From: Sclerodactyla briareus
Lineage: Eukaryota; Echinodermata; Holothuroidea; Dendrochirotida; Sclerodactylidae
DNA length: 64,000 nt
NCBI GenBank assembly: GCA_026419785.1
Contig: JAODTK010001865.1
Location: 62,001 to 126,000, forward strand
Direction of reading: 5' to 3'
Below the pieces are notes generated by a model. The model worked only from the letters and a program-made list of their open reading frames with translations. It was not told the DNA's origin and did no database searches. Positions within the stretch are counted from its first letter, which is position 1; the number at the start of each line of letters is the position of its first letter. Position numbers and translations under genes: made by a program. Positions 12,091-24,355 of this stretch are shown here, in pieces.

Positions 12091-12252
12091 AATCCTGCAG
12101 TGGATTTCAGACACAATGGCGCTGTTCAGTCCCAAGGAGCTCGCTGAACTACTGAAGGAATTCATCATCAAGCTGCGGCCGAAGAACTGGTCAGACCAAA
12201 GCTGGAATGCATTCAGAGACTTTGTTCACCCGTGATGTTTTCAGGTGGCGGG
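12074..12252 (+). CDS. DOCK1-like: DOCK exon 3 (middle helical region)
   Basis: The exon begins after ccaacccag and ends at a gtgagt donor. One frame reads GAAMR, a TAA at 12089-12091, then ILQWISDTMALFSPKELAEL, aligning residue for residue with family sequence AALKYIPSVLHDV-x-MVFD-x-KLLSQLL. The frame then slips: LVRPKLECIQRL in the next frame matches the family's KLQKQKVQSMNEIV. The last base pairs with exon 4's first two bases to make Glu (E of ECPNILLP). The upstream minisatellite units carry TAC where the exon has TAA. Confidence 0.8.
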
Positions 12253-13159
12253 GTGAGTAAAATTACAATAGTTGCAACGAAATGAGGGCATGTATTACAG
12301 GTGTGTATTCTCTGCATAAATTGTTACGTATCCTAATGCATATGACTAGGCCTAGATCGAGGTATTAATTCAGATATAATAATCCTATCCTATATAGGTT
12401 GATCACCATCATGAGCCCAATCTAAGAGGGAAGGGCTACAACTCGATCTGAAATTCTGTCCGATTGTTTATTGACTACCTAGATAGAAAATGTGGCACGT
12501 GCAATCAATCGGAGTGCAAAATCAAGAGTACAGATGTTTGATGAGAGAAATTATGGACAGCTCAATCTGCAAAATATGAATCCTCGTCACAATCAGTCCT
12601 GATATCAGTCATGCAACTATGTTCATTTCTCCCAAATTGATGATTTGATTTGATGTGATTTCTACAGGTTTCAGTGAGCGCAGTAAGGCTCCTCAAGTAA
12701 CCCTGGCCATAGTGATTGTGGATGAGAACTGGCGAAACGGGTCGCCCCTCCTCTCTCTCGACTAGTGCTCAAATGATATTGCGGGCAGGGGTGTAACCCT
12801 TCCCAACCTGCTCCATTTCACACCATCCCAGAAGGATGATCAGGGAACCCCAGGATCCAGTCACCCTCATGGAATCTGGTGAAACTCAGACCTATTGCAA
12901 TATCCATAAAAAACCAGGAACCCAAGCCGAATCCCATGCTTATAGTCGGAAGCCATGAATTGGAGATCAAGACAAGACCACCTCGCCCACACACTGCAAG
13001 CACAGCCACCTAGGGAAAACGTCCGGTGACTGCTGGAAGTTGGCTCGGAATGTTGCTTGAGAAGCGTCACTTATACCACCACTTTGCCATTCTTCTGCTC
13101 TTGAATATTGTCTTCCAAAAGTCAGTGGCATCCACTGAGCATCTCTCTCTCGATTACAG
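12253..13159. other. Intron, nothing recognised
   Basis: Ordinary intron between exons 3 and 4. The end is pyrimidine-rich (tctctctcgattacag) and makes a strong acceptor for exon 4. Confidence 0.5.
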
Positions 13160-13287
13160 AGTGCCCGAACATCCTGTTACCAATGATGGCAGCACAGCTG
13201 GAGCACCACATGATGAAGAATGAAGAAATGGCCATGTGTGCTGAACTACTCACAGATATATTAGATGTGCTCTGGAGAAAAGAAATG
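13160..13287 (+). CDS. DOCK1-like: DOCK exon 4 (middle helical region)
   Basis: The exon reads without interruption: ECPNILLPMMAAQLEHHMM, then a KNEEMAMCAELLTDILD segment and VLWRKEM. It aligns with family sequence ECRDILLPV-I and CVELLNSILEVL. The acceptor is cgattacag and the donor gtcagt, a weaker form than most donors in this gene. Everything from codon MMKNEE to the donor is repeated downstream in the 111-bp array. Confidence 0.88.
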
Positions 13288-14890
13288 GTCAGTATGTGTG
13301 TTATCATGTAATCAGTCACATGATGAAGAATGATGAAATGGCCATGTGTGCGAACTACTCACAGATATATTAGATGTGCTCTGGAGAAAAGAAATGGTCA
13401 GTATGTGTGTTATCATGTAATCAGTCACATGATGAAGAATGATGAAATGGCCATGTGTGCTGAACTACTCACAGATATATTAGATGTGCTCTGGAGAAAA
13501 GAAATGGTCAGTAGTATGTGTTATATCATGTAATCAGTCACATGATGAAGAATGATGAAATGGCCATGTGTGCTGAACTACTCACAGATATATTAGATGT
13601 GCTCTGGAGAAAAGAAATGGTCAGTATATGTGTTTATCATGGAATCAGTCACATGATGAAGATGATGAAATGGCCATGTGTGCTGAACTACTCACAGATA
13701 TGTTAGATGTGCTCTGGAGAAAAGAAATGGTCAGTATATGTGTTATATCATGGAATCAGTCACATGATGAAAATGATGAAATGGCCATGTGTGCTGAACT
13801 ACTCACAGATATATTAGATGTGGCTCTGGAGAAAAGAAATGGTCAGTAGTATGTGTTATATCATGTAATCAGTCACATGATGAAGAATGAAGAAATGGCC
13901 GTGTGGGCTGTACTACTCACCGATTATTTAGATGTGCTCTGGAGAAAAGAAATGGTCAGTAGAATGTGTTATATCATGTAATCAGTCACATGATGAAGAA
14001 TGAAGAAATGGCCGTGTGGGCTGAACTACTCACAGATATGTTAGATGTGCTCTGGAGAAAAGAAATGGTCAGTATGTGTGTTATCATGTAATCAGTCACA
14101 TGATGAAGAATGAAGAGATGGCCATGTGTGTTGAACTACTGATGGATTAGATATACTCTGGAGAGAAGAAATGTCCAGTATGTGTGTTGTCCTGGATCAG
14201 TCACCTGATCAGTCACATGATATGGTCACATGATGAAGAATAAAGTAATGGCCATGTGTGTTGAACTACTCATGGATTAGATGTACTCTGTAGAGAAAAA
14301 ATTGCCAGAATGGTGTGTTTTCATGGGATCAGTCACGATTAGGTCACATGATGAAGAATGAAGAGATGGCCATGTGTGTTGAACTACTGATGGATTAGAT
14401 ATACTCTGGAGAGAAGAAATGTCCAGTATGTGTGTTTTCATGGGATGAGTCTCCTGATTAGGTCACATAATGAGAAATGAAGAGATGGCCATGTGTGTTG
14501 AATTACTCACAGAATAACTAGATGTACTCTGAAGAAAAGTAATAATCAGTATGTGCGTTCTCATCAAACAGTCACATGGTCAGGTAACTATATGAAGAAA
14601 TGGCCATGTGTGCTGAACCACAACTGTATTAGATGTACTCTTGAGAAAATAATTGTTAGTATTAGCACTGTCATTCGATCAGTCACATGGTTAGGTAACA
14701 TCATAAATCAGGGAGAATTGGCCATATGTGCTGAACTTATCACAGCTGTATTAGATTTGCTGTGGAGGGAAAAAACGGTCAGTATTTGCACTGTCATGTG
14801 ATAAGTCGCACTGTCACGTGATAAGTCACACTGTTAGATCACATGATGAAGAATGAGAAAAGGCCAAGTGTGCTGAAGTACTCACAGCTA
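13195..14890 (+). repeat. 111-bp minisatellite carrying most of exon 4 plus its donor
   Basis: About 15 units follow one another, starting inside exon 4 itself. Each unit holds about 85 bases of exon 4 (atgatgaagaatgaagaaatgg to the end), the gtcagt donor and ~25 bases of intron (atgtgtgttatcatgtaatcag). Units 1-9 are close to each other; those after about 14100 decay progressively. The acceptor half of exon 4 is not repeated. Each unit contains an in-frame taa in the intronic part, so the array cannot be one long reading frame. Confidence 0.9.
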
Positions 14891-15182
14891 TATAAGGTAT
14901 GTCCTGGAGATATATAATGGTCAGTTTTTGTGCTGTCCTGTGATCAGCGCCCTGATTTTGTGGATGTGGATTGAGTCGGTTGTGCAAACAGGAATAATGA
15001 TGATGAACAAGAGTGGATTTGCCTGAAGAAACAGCAAGCGTTGAGAACTCTTCAACCCGCTGGTTTGACCTTCCATTCTCATCAGTTTGTTTGTACACTG
15101 TCGAAAGTGGCTCATTTTGTGTTGAAGGCACTCAAGCCCCTCTGAAAATACCATGACAATAACTTTGTTCTTGCTCCTCCAG
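14891..15182. other. Intron end before exon 5
   Basis: Short intronic remainder after the array, ending in the pyrimidine-rich ttcttgctcctccag acceptor. Confidence 0.5.
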
Positions 15183-15279
15183 AAAGTGACTCACGGTGAT
15201 ATATCCCGCTGATGCACACATTACTACAGCCGACCATACAGTCAGCCTCATGATGAACTCAGAAGACCCACAGCTACTG
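15183..15279 (+). CDS. DOCK1-like: DOCK exon 5 (middle helical region)
   Basis: Bounded by ctcctccag and gtaaaa. The pieces KVTHGDI, LMHTLLQPTIQS and VSLMMNSEDPQLL, lying in different frames, align in order with family sequence of the type HIQLIMERLLRRINRTVIGM followed by NRQSPHI. At least two indels are present. Support comes from order and spacing between the ELLTDIL exon and the NVYPNDW exon. Confidence 0.68.
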
Positions 15280-16343
15280 GTAAAACACTTTTCAGCTACT
15301 ATAAAAGTGTGACAGACAAATGATAGTCATTTGTGATTCAGGTATGTCTTCTCTCTTGTGCCATGTTTAGTTTACATGGTCAGATTCATCTGATCAGACA
15401 CTAGGCACAGCAGAGCTGTAAAGAGTAATGTGACAGTGAGCTGTACCGTTGAATGTGTTATTGATAGCTGATCTAGGGTATCCAGGACAATGTTAACTTT
15501 TTTTTTTGGCGTCGCATTTCCATTCACAACTTAACATATGAAAATATTAACATCTACATGTGCAATAGTCCCACACATAACCAGTGAATGGTAACAAAGT
15601 GTTAACAAATACAAAGAAAGCTTAAACACTAGGTAGCATGTGGGCAACCTCCTTCTCTTGGGCCAAGATTAAAATAAAACAGTAATCGTAGGCTCATTGA
15701 GCACTCAGCCTTGCTGGCTAGATATGGTCCATACCCCCAGGATGTCCATAACTTAGGGAATAATGAACAGATACACAGGCCTTTGTTGCAGAATAAAATC
15801 AGGATGACATACATTAGGAGGTTAGAAAAGCCTGAGGGGCAGCCCCGACTACTATGACGTCAAATGGTTTTAATACCAAAAACAAAGGCCTGAATATTTG
15901 TCTATTATTCCATTCATAGAATACCCAATCACTTCACTTTTGCTTCATGTGAGAAGTGTGATAATGATGCCCCAAATTAGCAGCAAAACGTTTCGAGGAG
16001 TGTTTGATGAACTGTGCATGCTACATGTGTGCATGCAACTTGTACTTCGCATATCGTGTTTGCAACGGCTAAACCGCGTCAAATTGCTTGTGCGTGCTTG
16101 ACTTATACGTAACGCCAGGCATTAGGGTTGGTCGCCCACTTCTTCCTTATTTGGTCAGCTGGTGTTTAGTAATCAAATTATAACCGTCATAATTCACTTT
16201 TCAACCTTGTAGCCGCTCTTTTCTCTTTTGTTGTAAGCTGTTAAGTCAGATGAGGGAATGTCATGTGTATATCTCACCCACTATGCTAACTGTTCCATGG
16301 TCGTTTTAGTTCATTCTTTGCATTTTTTTCTCTTGTCTAATAG
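15280..16343. other. Intron, nothing recognised
   Basis: Ordinary intron sequence with a T run near 15499. No exon or element recognised. Confidence 0.5.
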
Positions 16344-16542
16344 GGAAAATCTGTGGGCACTGTATGATCTCACAGCCTGCTCCGTCAGAATGAAACTGAG
16401 TCCCACTACAGGAATACCTCATGCGTTACCATCCAATAGAACTCATAGACTTTCTCATGAAGAGCTTCCTTGTGTTCATAAACCTCGTCTCCAAGAACGT
16501 TTACCCCAATGACTGGTCAGTCATGATCATGCAAGTTAACAG
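16344..16542 (+). CDS. DOCK1-like: DOCK exon 6 (middle helical region, KNVYPNDW)
   Basis: The exon starts after tctaatag and ends at gtgagtg. The second half reads without a break: PIELIDFLMKSFLVFINLVS, then KNVYPNDWSVMIMQVNR. It aligns with family sequence [22 protein letters not shown]. The first half aligns as CMIS followed by LLRQNETESHY in a shifted frame, so there are two compensating indels. The last ~38 bases plus donor form the unit core of the downstream 108-bp array. Confidence 0.9.
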
Positions 16543-19310
16543 GTGAGTGATCCAGTCTATGTAGGGTGGGAACTGAACTGTGACACTGTTTCAGACATAC
16601 TGGTCTACCCAATGACTGGTCAGTCATGATCATGCACGTGAACAGATGAGTGATCCAGTCTATCTATGTAGGGTGGGAACTGAACTGTGGACACTGTGTC
16701 GGACATCTGGTCTCCCCAATGACGGTCAGTCCATATCATGCAAGTAAACAGTGAGGATCAGTCTATCCTATTTAGGGTGGGAATGTACTGTGAACACGTG
16801 TCAGCATACTGGTCTACCCTACGACTGGTCAGCGTCATGATCAGCCAGTAACATGTGAGTGATCCGTCTATCTACGTAGGGTTGGGAACTGAACTGTGAC
16901 ACTGTGCAACAACCGGCTACCCCAATGACTGGTCAGTCATGATCTTCAATTAAACGTTGAGTGACTCCATATATGTAGGGTGGGAACTGAACTGTGACAC
17001 TGTTTCAGACATACTGGTCTACCCCAATGACTGGTCTGTCATGATCATGCAATAAAACGGGTGATGATTTCAGTCCTATCTTTTAGGTGTTCACTGAACT
17101 GTGACCACTGTGCATACATACTGGTCTACCCAATGACTGGTCCAGTCATATCATGCAAGTTAAACGGGTGAGTGATCGAGTCTATTTATGGAGTGTGGGA
17201 ACTGTTGAAACTGTGTTTGGACTACTGGTCTACCCAATACTGGTCAGTCATGATCATGCACGTACCAGTGAGTGACCATCTAATCTAATGTAGGGTGGGA
17301 ACTGTGACAGTGTTCGTACAAACTGTCGACCCCATGCCTGGTCAGTCATGAGCATGCAAGTCAACAGGCGATGATCCATTCTTGTCGGGTGTGAACTGAA
17401 CTGTGCACTGTGTCAGACATACTGGGCTACCCCAATGACTGGTCAGCATCATGATCAAATCAAGTCAACAGGTGGTGTCATTCTTCTATGTATGTTGGGA
17501 ACTTTGACACTTGTCGGACATCTGTCCTACACCCAATGACTGGTCAATCATGACACGCAAGTAAACAGGTGATGATCCAGTCTATCTATGTTGGGTGGGA
17601 ACTGACTGTGACACTGTGTCAGACATCTGGTCTAGCCCCTACGACTGGTCAGTCATGACTCATGCAAGTAAACAGGTGAGTGATCCATTCTATGTGGGTG
17701 GGAACTGAACTGTGACACTGTGTCAGACATACTGGTCTACCCTAACGCCTGGTCAGTCATGATCATGCAAGTAAACAGGTGAGTGATCCAGTCTATCTAT
17801 GTAGGGTGGGAACTGAACTGTGACACTGTGTCAGACACACTGGGCTACCCCAATGACTGGTCAGTCATGATCATGCAAGTAAACAGGTGAGTGATCCAGT
17901 CTATGTAGGGTGGGAACTGAACTGTGACACTGTGTCAGACACACTGGGCTACCCCAATGACTGGTCAATCATGATCATGCAAGTAAACAGGTGAGGGATC
18001 CAGTCTATCTATGTAGGGTGGGAACTGAACTGTGACACTGTGTCAGACATACTGGTCTACCATTTGTCAGACGGACTGGTCTACCATGTGTCAGACGGAC
18101 TGGTCTACCATTTGTCAGACGGACTGGTCTACCATTTGTCAGACGGACTGGTCTACCATTGTCATACGACTGGTCTACCATGTGTCAGACGGACTGGTCT
18201 ACCATGTGTCAGACGGACTGGTCTACCATTTGTCAGACGGACTGGTCTACCATGTGTCAGACGGACTGGTCTACCATGTGTCAGACATACTGGGCTACCC
18301 CAATGACTGGTCAGTCATGATCATGCAAGTAAACAGGTGAGGGATCCAGTCTATCTATGTAGGGTGGAACTGTGACACTGTGTCAGACATACTGGTCTAC
18401 CCCAATGACTGGTCAGTCATGATCATGCAAGTAAACAGGTGAGTGATCCAGTCTATGTAGGGTGGGAACTGAACTGTGACACTGTGTCAGACATACTGGT
18501 CTACCATTTGTCAGACGGACTGGTCTACCATTTGTCAGACGGACTGGTCTACCATGTGTCAGACGGACTGGTCTACCATGTGTCAGACATACTGGTCTAC
18601 CCCAATGACTGGTCAATCATGATCATGCAAGTAAACAGGTGAGTGATCCAGTCTATCTATGTAGGGTGGGAACTGTGACTGTGTCGGACATACTGGTCTA
18701 CCATTTGTCAGACGGACTGGTCTACCATGTGTCAGACGGACTGGTCTACCATTTGTCAGACGGACTGGTCTACCATGTGTCAGACATACTGGGCTACCCC
18801 AATGACTGGTCAGTCATGATCATGCAAGTAAACAGGTGAGGGATCCAGTCTATCTATGTAGGGTGGGAACTGAACTGTGACACTGTGTCAGACATACTGG
18901 TCTACCCCAATGACTGGTCAATCATGATCATGCAAGTAAACAGGTGAGTGATCCAGTCTATCTATGTAGGGTGGGAACTGTGACTGTGTCGGACATACTG
19001 GTCTACCCCAATGACTGGTCAGTCATGATCATGCAAGTAAACAGGTGAGTGATCCAGTCTATGTAGGGTGGGAACTGAACTGTGACACTGTGTCAGACAT
19101 ACTGGTCTACCCCAATGACTGGTCAGTCATGATCATGCAAGTAAACAGGTGAGGGATCCAGTCTATCTATGTAGGGTGGGAACTGTGACTGTGTCGGACA
19201 TACTGGTCTACCCCAATGACTGGTCAATCATGATCATGCAAGTAAACAGGTGAGTGATCCAGTCTATCTATGTGTCTGTCTGTCTGTCTGTCTAACTTAC
19301 TTCCCTGTCT
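16505..19310 (+). repeat. 108-bp minisatellite carrying the exon 6 end and its splice donor
   Basis: About 26 units follow exon 6. Each repeats the last ~38 exon bases (taccccaatgactggtcag onward), the aacag|gtgagtg donor and ~65 intron bases ending ctgtgtcagacatactggtc. Units from about 16550 to 17650 are ragged with many single-base indels; those from about 17700 to 19260 are nearly identical. Nested inside are three blocks of a 24-bp satellite (about 18055-18290, 18497-18590, 18697-18790). The long open frames reading GLVYHVSD over and over are products of the 24-bp period. Confidence 0.92.
18055..18290 (+). repeat. Nested 24-bp satellite block
   Basis: About ten units of catttgtcagacggactggt(cta) lie inside one unit of the 108-bp array. 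Smaller blocks of the same 24-mer recur at about 18497-18590 and 18697-18790, showing the block was copied together with the larger unit. The 24-base period gives an eight-residue periodic open frame that I do not regard as a gene. Confidence 0.9.
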
Positions 19311-20681
19311 ACAGGACTGGGTCAATTTTGATAGAATGTGGTCACAGTGATGACCTAGTAAGTGCACATCCGTTATTGGCCAAAAAGCTGGGGTCAAGAG
19401 GATCTATGTATCAGTTTCGGGCATTTTGTAAGAATACGCAATGTAAGAAAATAATGCTTCTTCTCATACAGAATAAATTGGATTCTCCTGATAATTGGTC
19501 AGCAGCAAGTTCCCAGTATCATCGACTAGTACCTATAGGGTGTTCAGGGATTTTTTTAATTTTTTTATCAAAGGTCATTTGACCACCAAGGGTGATTTCT
19601 CTATAGTTTCATTTGGATAATCATGATGTATGGTCAGTGACATGACTGACCAATGGTGCATACAGGGTGTTCAGGAATTTGGGGTCAAGGGTCATTTAGT
19701 GGTCAGTTTCAGCCATTTTTGTGGACATAGCAAAATGCGTCTCAGCCAACAGATAAATTGTTTTTTTCTCTTACAGTTCGATTTGGATAATTCTGAGGTG
19801 TGGCAGGTCATCAATGACCAATGATGCAACCTAAACTCAATGACATTGATTTGCAAACTAGGCCTCACTTAAGATTTTGCAAAACAACTTTTTTTGGGGG
19901 TGCTCATATGCGCATAGCTATCCTCTGATGTGTTTGGAGCTTCTGAACAATTGGTTCTCTAGTATAAATCAACCATGTGTTAATGGTAATATTCTGCAGC
20001 TTGCCCTTCTTTGATGAATATGATGTTTCCTGCAGTGTTGAGCTAGCTTGTGACTTTGCAGTTATCGCTGCAGAAAATAGGGAGAATGACCCAGGCACAA
20101 TATTGTGCGATGGTCTGTCTTGAAGAGTTGTGCAGGATTTTTGTTATCTTAGGGAACACAGGTGGAGAGTAGTGTCAGAGCTAGAATCTTGAATGCTTGG
20201 AAAAAAATTACAGAGCTCTTGCTCTTGCTCTTGACTTTCAAGTCAAATACTTTCTCGATCCATAGAAGCTTGGTTGTTTGAGACCTGTGCCTGAGTAGTG
20301 TTATACTGTGTGGTACTGACCACTGGCTGTCATAGGTGAGGATATTGGATGACATGCTTATGATTTGCAGAATCTGTAAAGTGAATCTCTAAAATGGACA
20401 TAATTCGTATGTGTTGAGGAACAAGCTTAATTAAGCTTTGAAAACATTTAGTGTTCAAAAAAATGCAGATGAGTGCAGATATTTTGAGGTGGCCAAAGGT
20501 GGCCCAGAGTTACTTGAAATAGGGTTATCCAAAGAGATTTACAAGAGAATGGCATTAGTTATGATCTTGCTAGTAATCACTGTTCAGGAGGACCTTCAAT
20601 ATGGATCGTCCATTCCATATACTTGATGATGCACAGTGGCCATCCATCGTTTTTATCTGTATTTTGTTTGTTGCATTCTCG
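19311..20681. other. Intron with duplicated GGTCA-rich segment
   Basis: Two imperfect direct copies of ~220 bases (about 19330-19560 and 19640-19820) share gggtgttcagg, ggtcatttg and a catttttgt-type phrase. They resemble the GGTCA-rich repeats elsewhere in the window. No exon found until exon 7. Confidence 0.45.
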
Positions 20682-20865
20682 GTTGTTTTGTTTGCCATGA
20701 AGCAGTTTTCCAAGGTGCTAGCCCGGTCGTTTGTGACCATCGATGACTTTGTAGTACCAGCTGTTGAACCTTCTCTTCACCTGGCTTGTGGGCCTCGTCG
20801 TTACCCAGAGTTCCTTGCACTAGAGGCAGTTTCAGCGCTGGCAAAAGAAACTCGATCCTGGAAAC
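20682..20865 (+). CDS. DOCK1-like: DOCK exon 7 (helical region before DHR-2)
   Basis: One frame reads VVLFAMKQFSKVLARSFV, aligning with family VFLRAINQFAEVLTRFFM. The next frame reads YQLLNLLFTWLVGLVVTQSS, aligning with ELQLWNNYFHLAVAFLTQES. A later frame reads FSALAKETR. Two or more indels are present. The expected AG acceptor appears as tctcg, one base off. A 95-residue open frame overlapping here looks like a membrane protein only because it mixes intron with this shifted exon. Confidence 0.75.
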
Positions 20866-21797
20866 GTATTATAGACACCATGAGCTGATTAGATTTGATA
20901 GTATAAAATATATTTTTTTTTCATTCACTTAACAAAATCACTCGAAAAGTGGTGAGCATTACAAAATCCACTTAAGGTCATCTGCCATGTGGTGTTGTTG
21001 GGTATATGCTACTGATAACACTTTCAAAGGCATATGATATTTAGACCCATCATACAATAATATGGGAATCTTGCCATCTAGGTATTTTTACTTCCATGGT
21101 ACTCATATACTTCTATATGCTCAATTGTAGAATAGCCTGTGTCCGTCATATTCATTTTTCTCCCCTCAGTTTCATAATTTTGAGAGGCTTCGAGTTAGTA
21201 TTCTAGTTTTGAACCTGATGTTGTACTCTAACAGAAAGGTACCATTTATCATACAAAACCTCTAAAAGTGTGTGTAACTACTCTGGAATACAATCAGCTT
21301 CTGTTAGATGTGACGAAAACAAAAATGATCAAGTGAAGCATGTCCTGGTGTCCATGGCATGTCGCACTTGGGTGACTAATCTAACCACATGTAATCTTCA
21401 TAATGTATTGAAATGTGGAATTACTGTAACCTACATGTCCTGTTGAGGCACCTAGTGACCAAACATCCTCTGAAAAACATGGAACTTTGTGAGAGCAAGA
21501 AAATATCAATTTATTCCTGGAATGGTTTTCAGGCCCACTGATGGAATGATGGAGGAAATACTGAAAAATTATATCTAGTTTTCATATAACGCAATATCAC
21601 TGTGGAGATATTACCCAATACAGATCAAATGGTATGCAGTTAATTCGTAAATGAGTTTGTGTACTCATATTTCTGGTGGGTGGGTTGGCCATAGAGACAT
21701 GGAGCCTTGCCCAAGGGCACACAGATGGGCAGTCATAACCTGATACCTATACTGCCTACTCAACTTCATTACTGTGATCTTTGACCAATTTCATCAG
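20866..21797. other. Intron, nothing recognised
   Basis: Ordinary AT-rich intron between exons 7 and 8. Confidence 0.5.
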
Positions 21798-22006
21798 GTA
21801 CTCTGACATGAGGAGAGAGGTAGCCTTAGACATCATCAGGACCATGTGGAACTTCCTGGGCAAGAACAAGATCAAGTTCATCCCTGGGATGTTGGCCTTT
21901 CCTGAGGTGGACTCTGGTCCCAGAGGAGGAACTGAGGAAGGAGACCATACCAATCTTCTTTGACATGATGCAGTGTGAATACAACATCAACACGAACTTC
22001 AAAACA
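21798..22006 (+). CDS. DOCK1-like: DOCK exon 8 (conserved FIPGM / [11 protein letters not shown] block)
   Basis: Starts after tttcatcag with [20 protein letters not shown] then [12 protein letters not shown]. The next frame carries [20 protein letters not shown] and [12 protein letters not shown] up to a gtgagc donor. This is one of the best conserved blocks of DOCK1/2/5 (family: KYGDMR...[40 protein letters not shown]). One indel near 21900 separates the two frames. It lies immediately upstream of DHR-2. Confidence 0.95.
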
Positions 22007-22984
22007 GTGAGCAATATTCTTAGCTTTATAATTTTAGCTGCGGGAGAGTAGCTCTCAGTCGTCATGTCCACTACTCCTGTTCCTTCATTAGTTCGATTCG
22101 TCTCCTCGTTCGTCCGTATCTGTTTGTTCAGGTCTAACCTGTTGATTTTTTACCACCTGATAGATGCAAAGGGCAATAATGACTAGCTGTACATGCGTCT
22201 ATACAAATAAAAAAAATCTGTAAATCAGCAGTGTCAGAAAGTGTTACTGTAAATGTTCGCAGGACGCAGGGCAAAAAGCAATTTGCACCCCAATAAATCA
22301 GGCAGAATTTACACCCCTGCCGGTAACTTCCCATTGATCTATTCACATCAATTTACCCTGTACGCGGAAAAGTGGAGTACCCACTACAAGTTACGACATG
22401 TACGATATCAAATTATGAAAAGCACATGGTTAAGAAACACACACCAGGGCAGTTGAAATAAAAGCTAGGCTCTAAATTTCCCCCATTACAGATCGTAATT
22501 CGACGAGATTTGGGTATTTCCAGGGTTGTGTTAATGTTCGTGTTAGGTATCATTATAAACATGAATTTAATTTTCGTTAAAGTTTTGTTAGTTGAGATCA
22601 CATTGGATTTATTTGATTTGGTTTTTATGATCTTTTGTCCATGGATTTATAATGCAAACTAATTTGTACTAGTAAACTTCTTCGGCATACTCTTTCGCTC
22701 GCATGGATCTGTTATCTCCTAATGGAATATGTGACCGTAAAACATGTGAGCATGTGAAATTTCCTCCTGATTAGACACGAACAGTCGAATTAGTCGGGGA
22801 GTCGTTTTGGCTATTTGGATGGATGGTTGGGCTATTATGTTGGTGTCTTGTCGATCGTTAGAATCAAGTTCTTTTCCTTGAAAAAAAAATAGAGCACAAG
22901 GACTCCGGGCCGAGTCCTTGAGTCCGTTTTGGTGAGTGAGTCCGAGGAGAGGGGACAAGTAGTAGATAACACATTCACGCAACA
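22007..22984. other. Intron, nothing recognised
   Basis: Intronic sequence. No exon or clear repeat until the interspersed element at 22985. Confidence 0.45.
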
Positions 22985-24355
22985 CAGGTTTTTTTTTGGC
23001 GTTTTTGTCTCGCCTGAACTTGGTTCGAGGAGAGACATAGTGGTGACTTTGTTGTGTGTCTGTTCTGTCTGTCTGTCTTTCTTGTTCTGTCTGTCTGTCT
23101 GTCCGTAGTTGCGGTTCGATATCTCCTGAACCGTGAAAGCCTCATGCTGGGACCTTTTTTGGAGGTGCGCGATGAAGAGTTGCCGATGTGCATCCACTTT
23201 TCGGCTCGAAGACCATTACTCTTTGCATAAATTGCATATTTAACGAAAAATTGGCCCGGGAGCTTGTGTACAAGATATCTCCTTGATCGGTAGATAGATG
23301 CATTGGTGGTGCCGTTCAGAGTATATGACAACTATGGAGGGTACACGAATTGATTAGATTCCTGGCATGATATATGCTAATTAAGTAGTTAATGTGCATA
23401 TTTTCTGTGATATTTTGATGGACAGTTTGGTTGGATGTCGACTAAACGGTGGAGATGGTTTGTAGCTAGTAGTCCCAAGGAATTTTATCAGTAGGGACGA
23501 GGGCCACTGACAGTGTCATTTAATGTGACTAATCCGCATTCACCTGGTCCCATTTGGCCATTTAAATTTATGCAGATTTTAAAAGTGGTTGAATCCTCAT
23601 GAACTTGGTGGAGATGGTTACACCTTTGATCCTGATAAATGTAACAACAGTGTAAAGGTCAATTAAGGTCATTTAATGTGAATAATTTGCATAAACTATG
23701 CAATTTTTCGAATTTTGTGTAACTGGCCAGTAACAATTGGAATGAATGCTTTAGGGTGCTCGTAGAGATTTGTCATGGTAATTTTTTGGGTTTCATTAAT
23801 CAAAACAACATCTAAAGACCAGGTCAAAGGGTCCAAGTCAATTTTAAGAAAATGTGCTTATTTTCGGAGTTACAGGCCAAAGATATAAAAAATAGAAACT
23901 GACTCATTTTTGGATATGTGATATTTCTCTGTCTTGCTACATCGACGAAACCAACTCCCGCTTCGATCTGTCCCTGGTCTTCAAGTTACAGGGGCCAAAG
24001 GTTGACATTTACTACCTTTTGGGCGATAGCATAGAGCATGTACCTGATTACATAATTCTTTTGGTGCTTGGTGCATCACATTGAGCAGAGCATTTCATAA
24101 AAACCGTCATGTCATCAAAGGTCATTCGAGGTCGAGAAACTGCCAAATAATACATTTTCTGTGCAAGCTTCTAGTGACGTGAGTGATATGGCTGAAATTT
24201 GTGACATGCTGCATATGATCACGGGTAACATTTTTCATAAAAACTCGTTATGTCTCAAAGTCATTCCAGGTCACTTTATGGGGACCAAAACTGTCAATAA
24301 TAACATTCTTGCAAATCACTCTCCATGCCGTGGTATGATACCTTTTTAAGAATGG
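22985..24355. repeat. Unclassified long interspersed repeat rich in AGGTCA direct repeats
   Basis: It begins with a gtctcgcctgaacttgg ... cgaggagagac inverted motif, then a (TCTG/TGTC)n stretch at 23058-23104 followed by gtccgtagttgcgg and atctcctgaaccg. The body repeats a module with cataaaaaccgtcatgtcat and paired half-sites: AGGTCA-N4-AGGTCA at 23656-23671, and near matches at 24119-24134 and 24258-24273. A related body occurs at 51.9-53.6 kb. I see no protein-coding part and cannot assign a transposon class. Confidence 0.6.

Noticed and set aside
18032-18340. Long open frames with a repeating eight-residue GLVYHVSD pattern
   Set aside because: The 24-base satellite period is a multiple of three and keeps frames open; the strand carries intronic array sequence with splice donors, and three overlapping frames look equally open.
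13195-19310. CRISPR-like repeat arrays
   Set aside because: Units are contiguous with no unique spacers, they are eukaryotic exon-intron sequence, and no cas genes are present.
20601-20888. 95-residue open frame that looks like a small membrane protein
   Set aside because: Its second half is DOCK exon 7 read partly in frame and its first half is intron; the hydrophobic start is chance.
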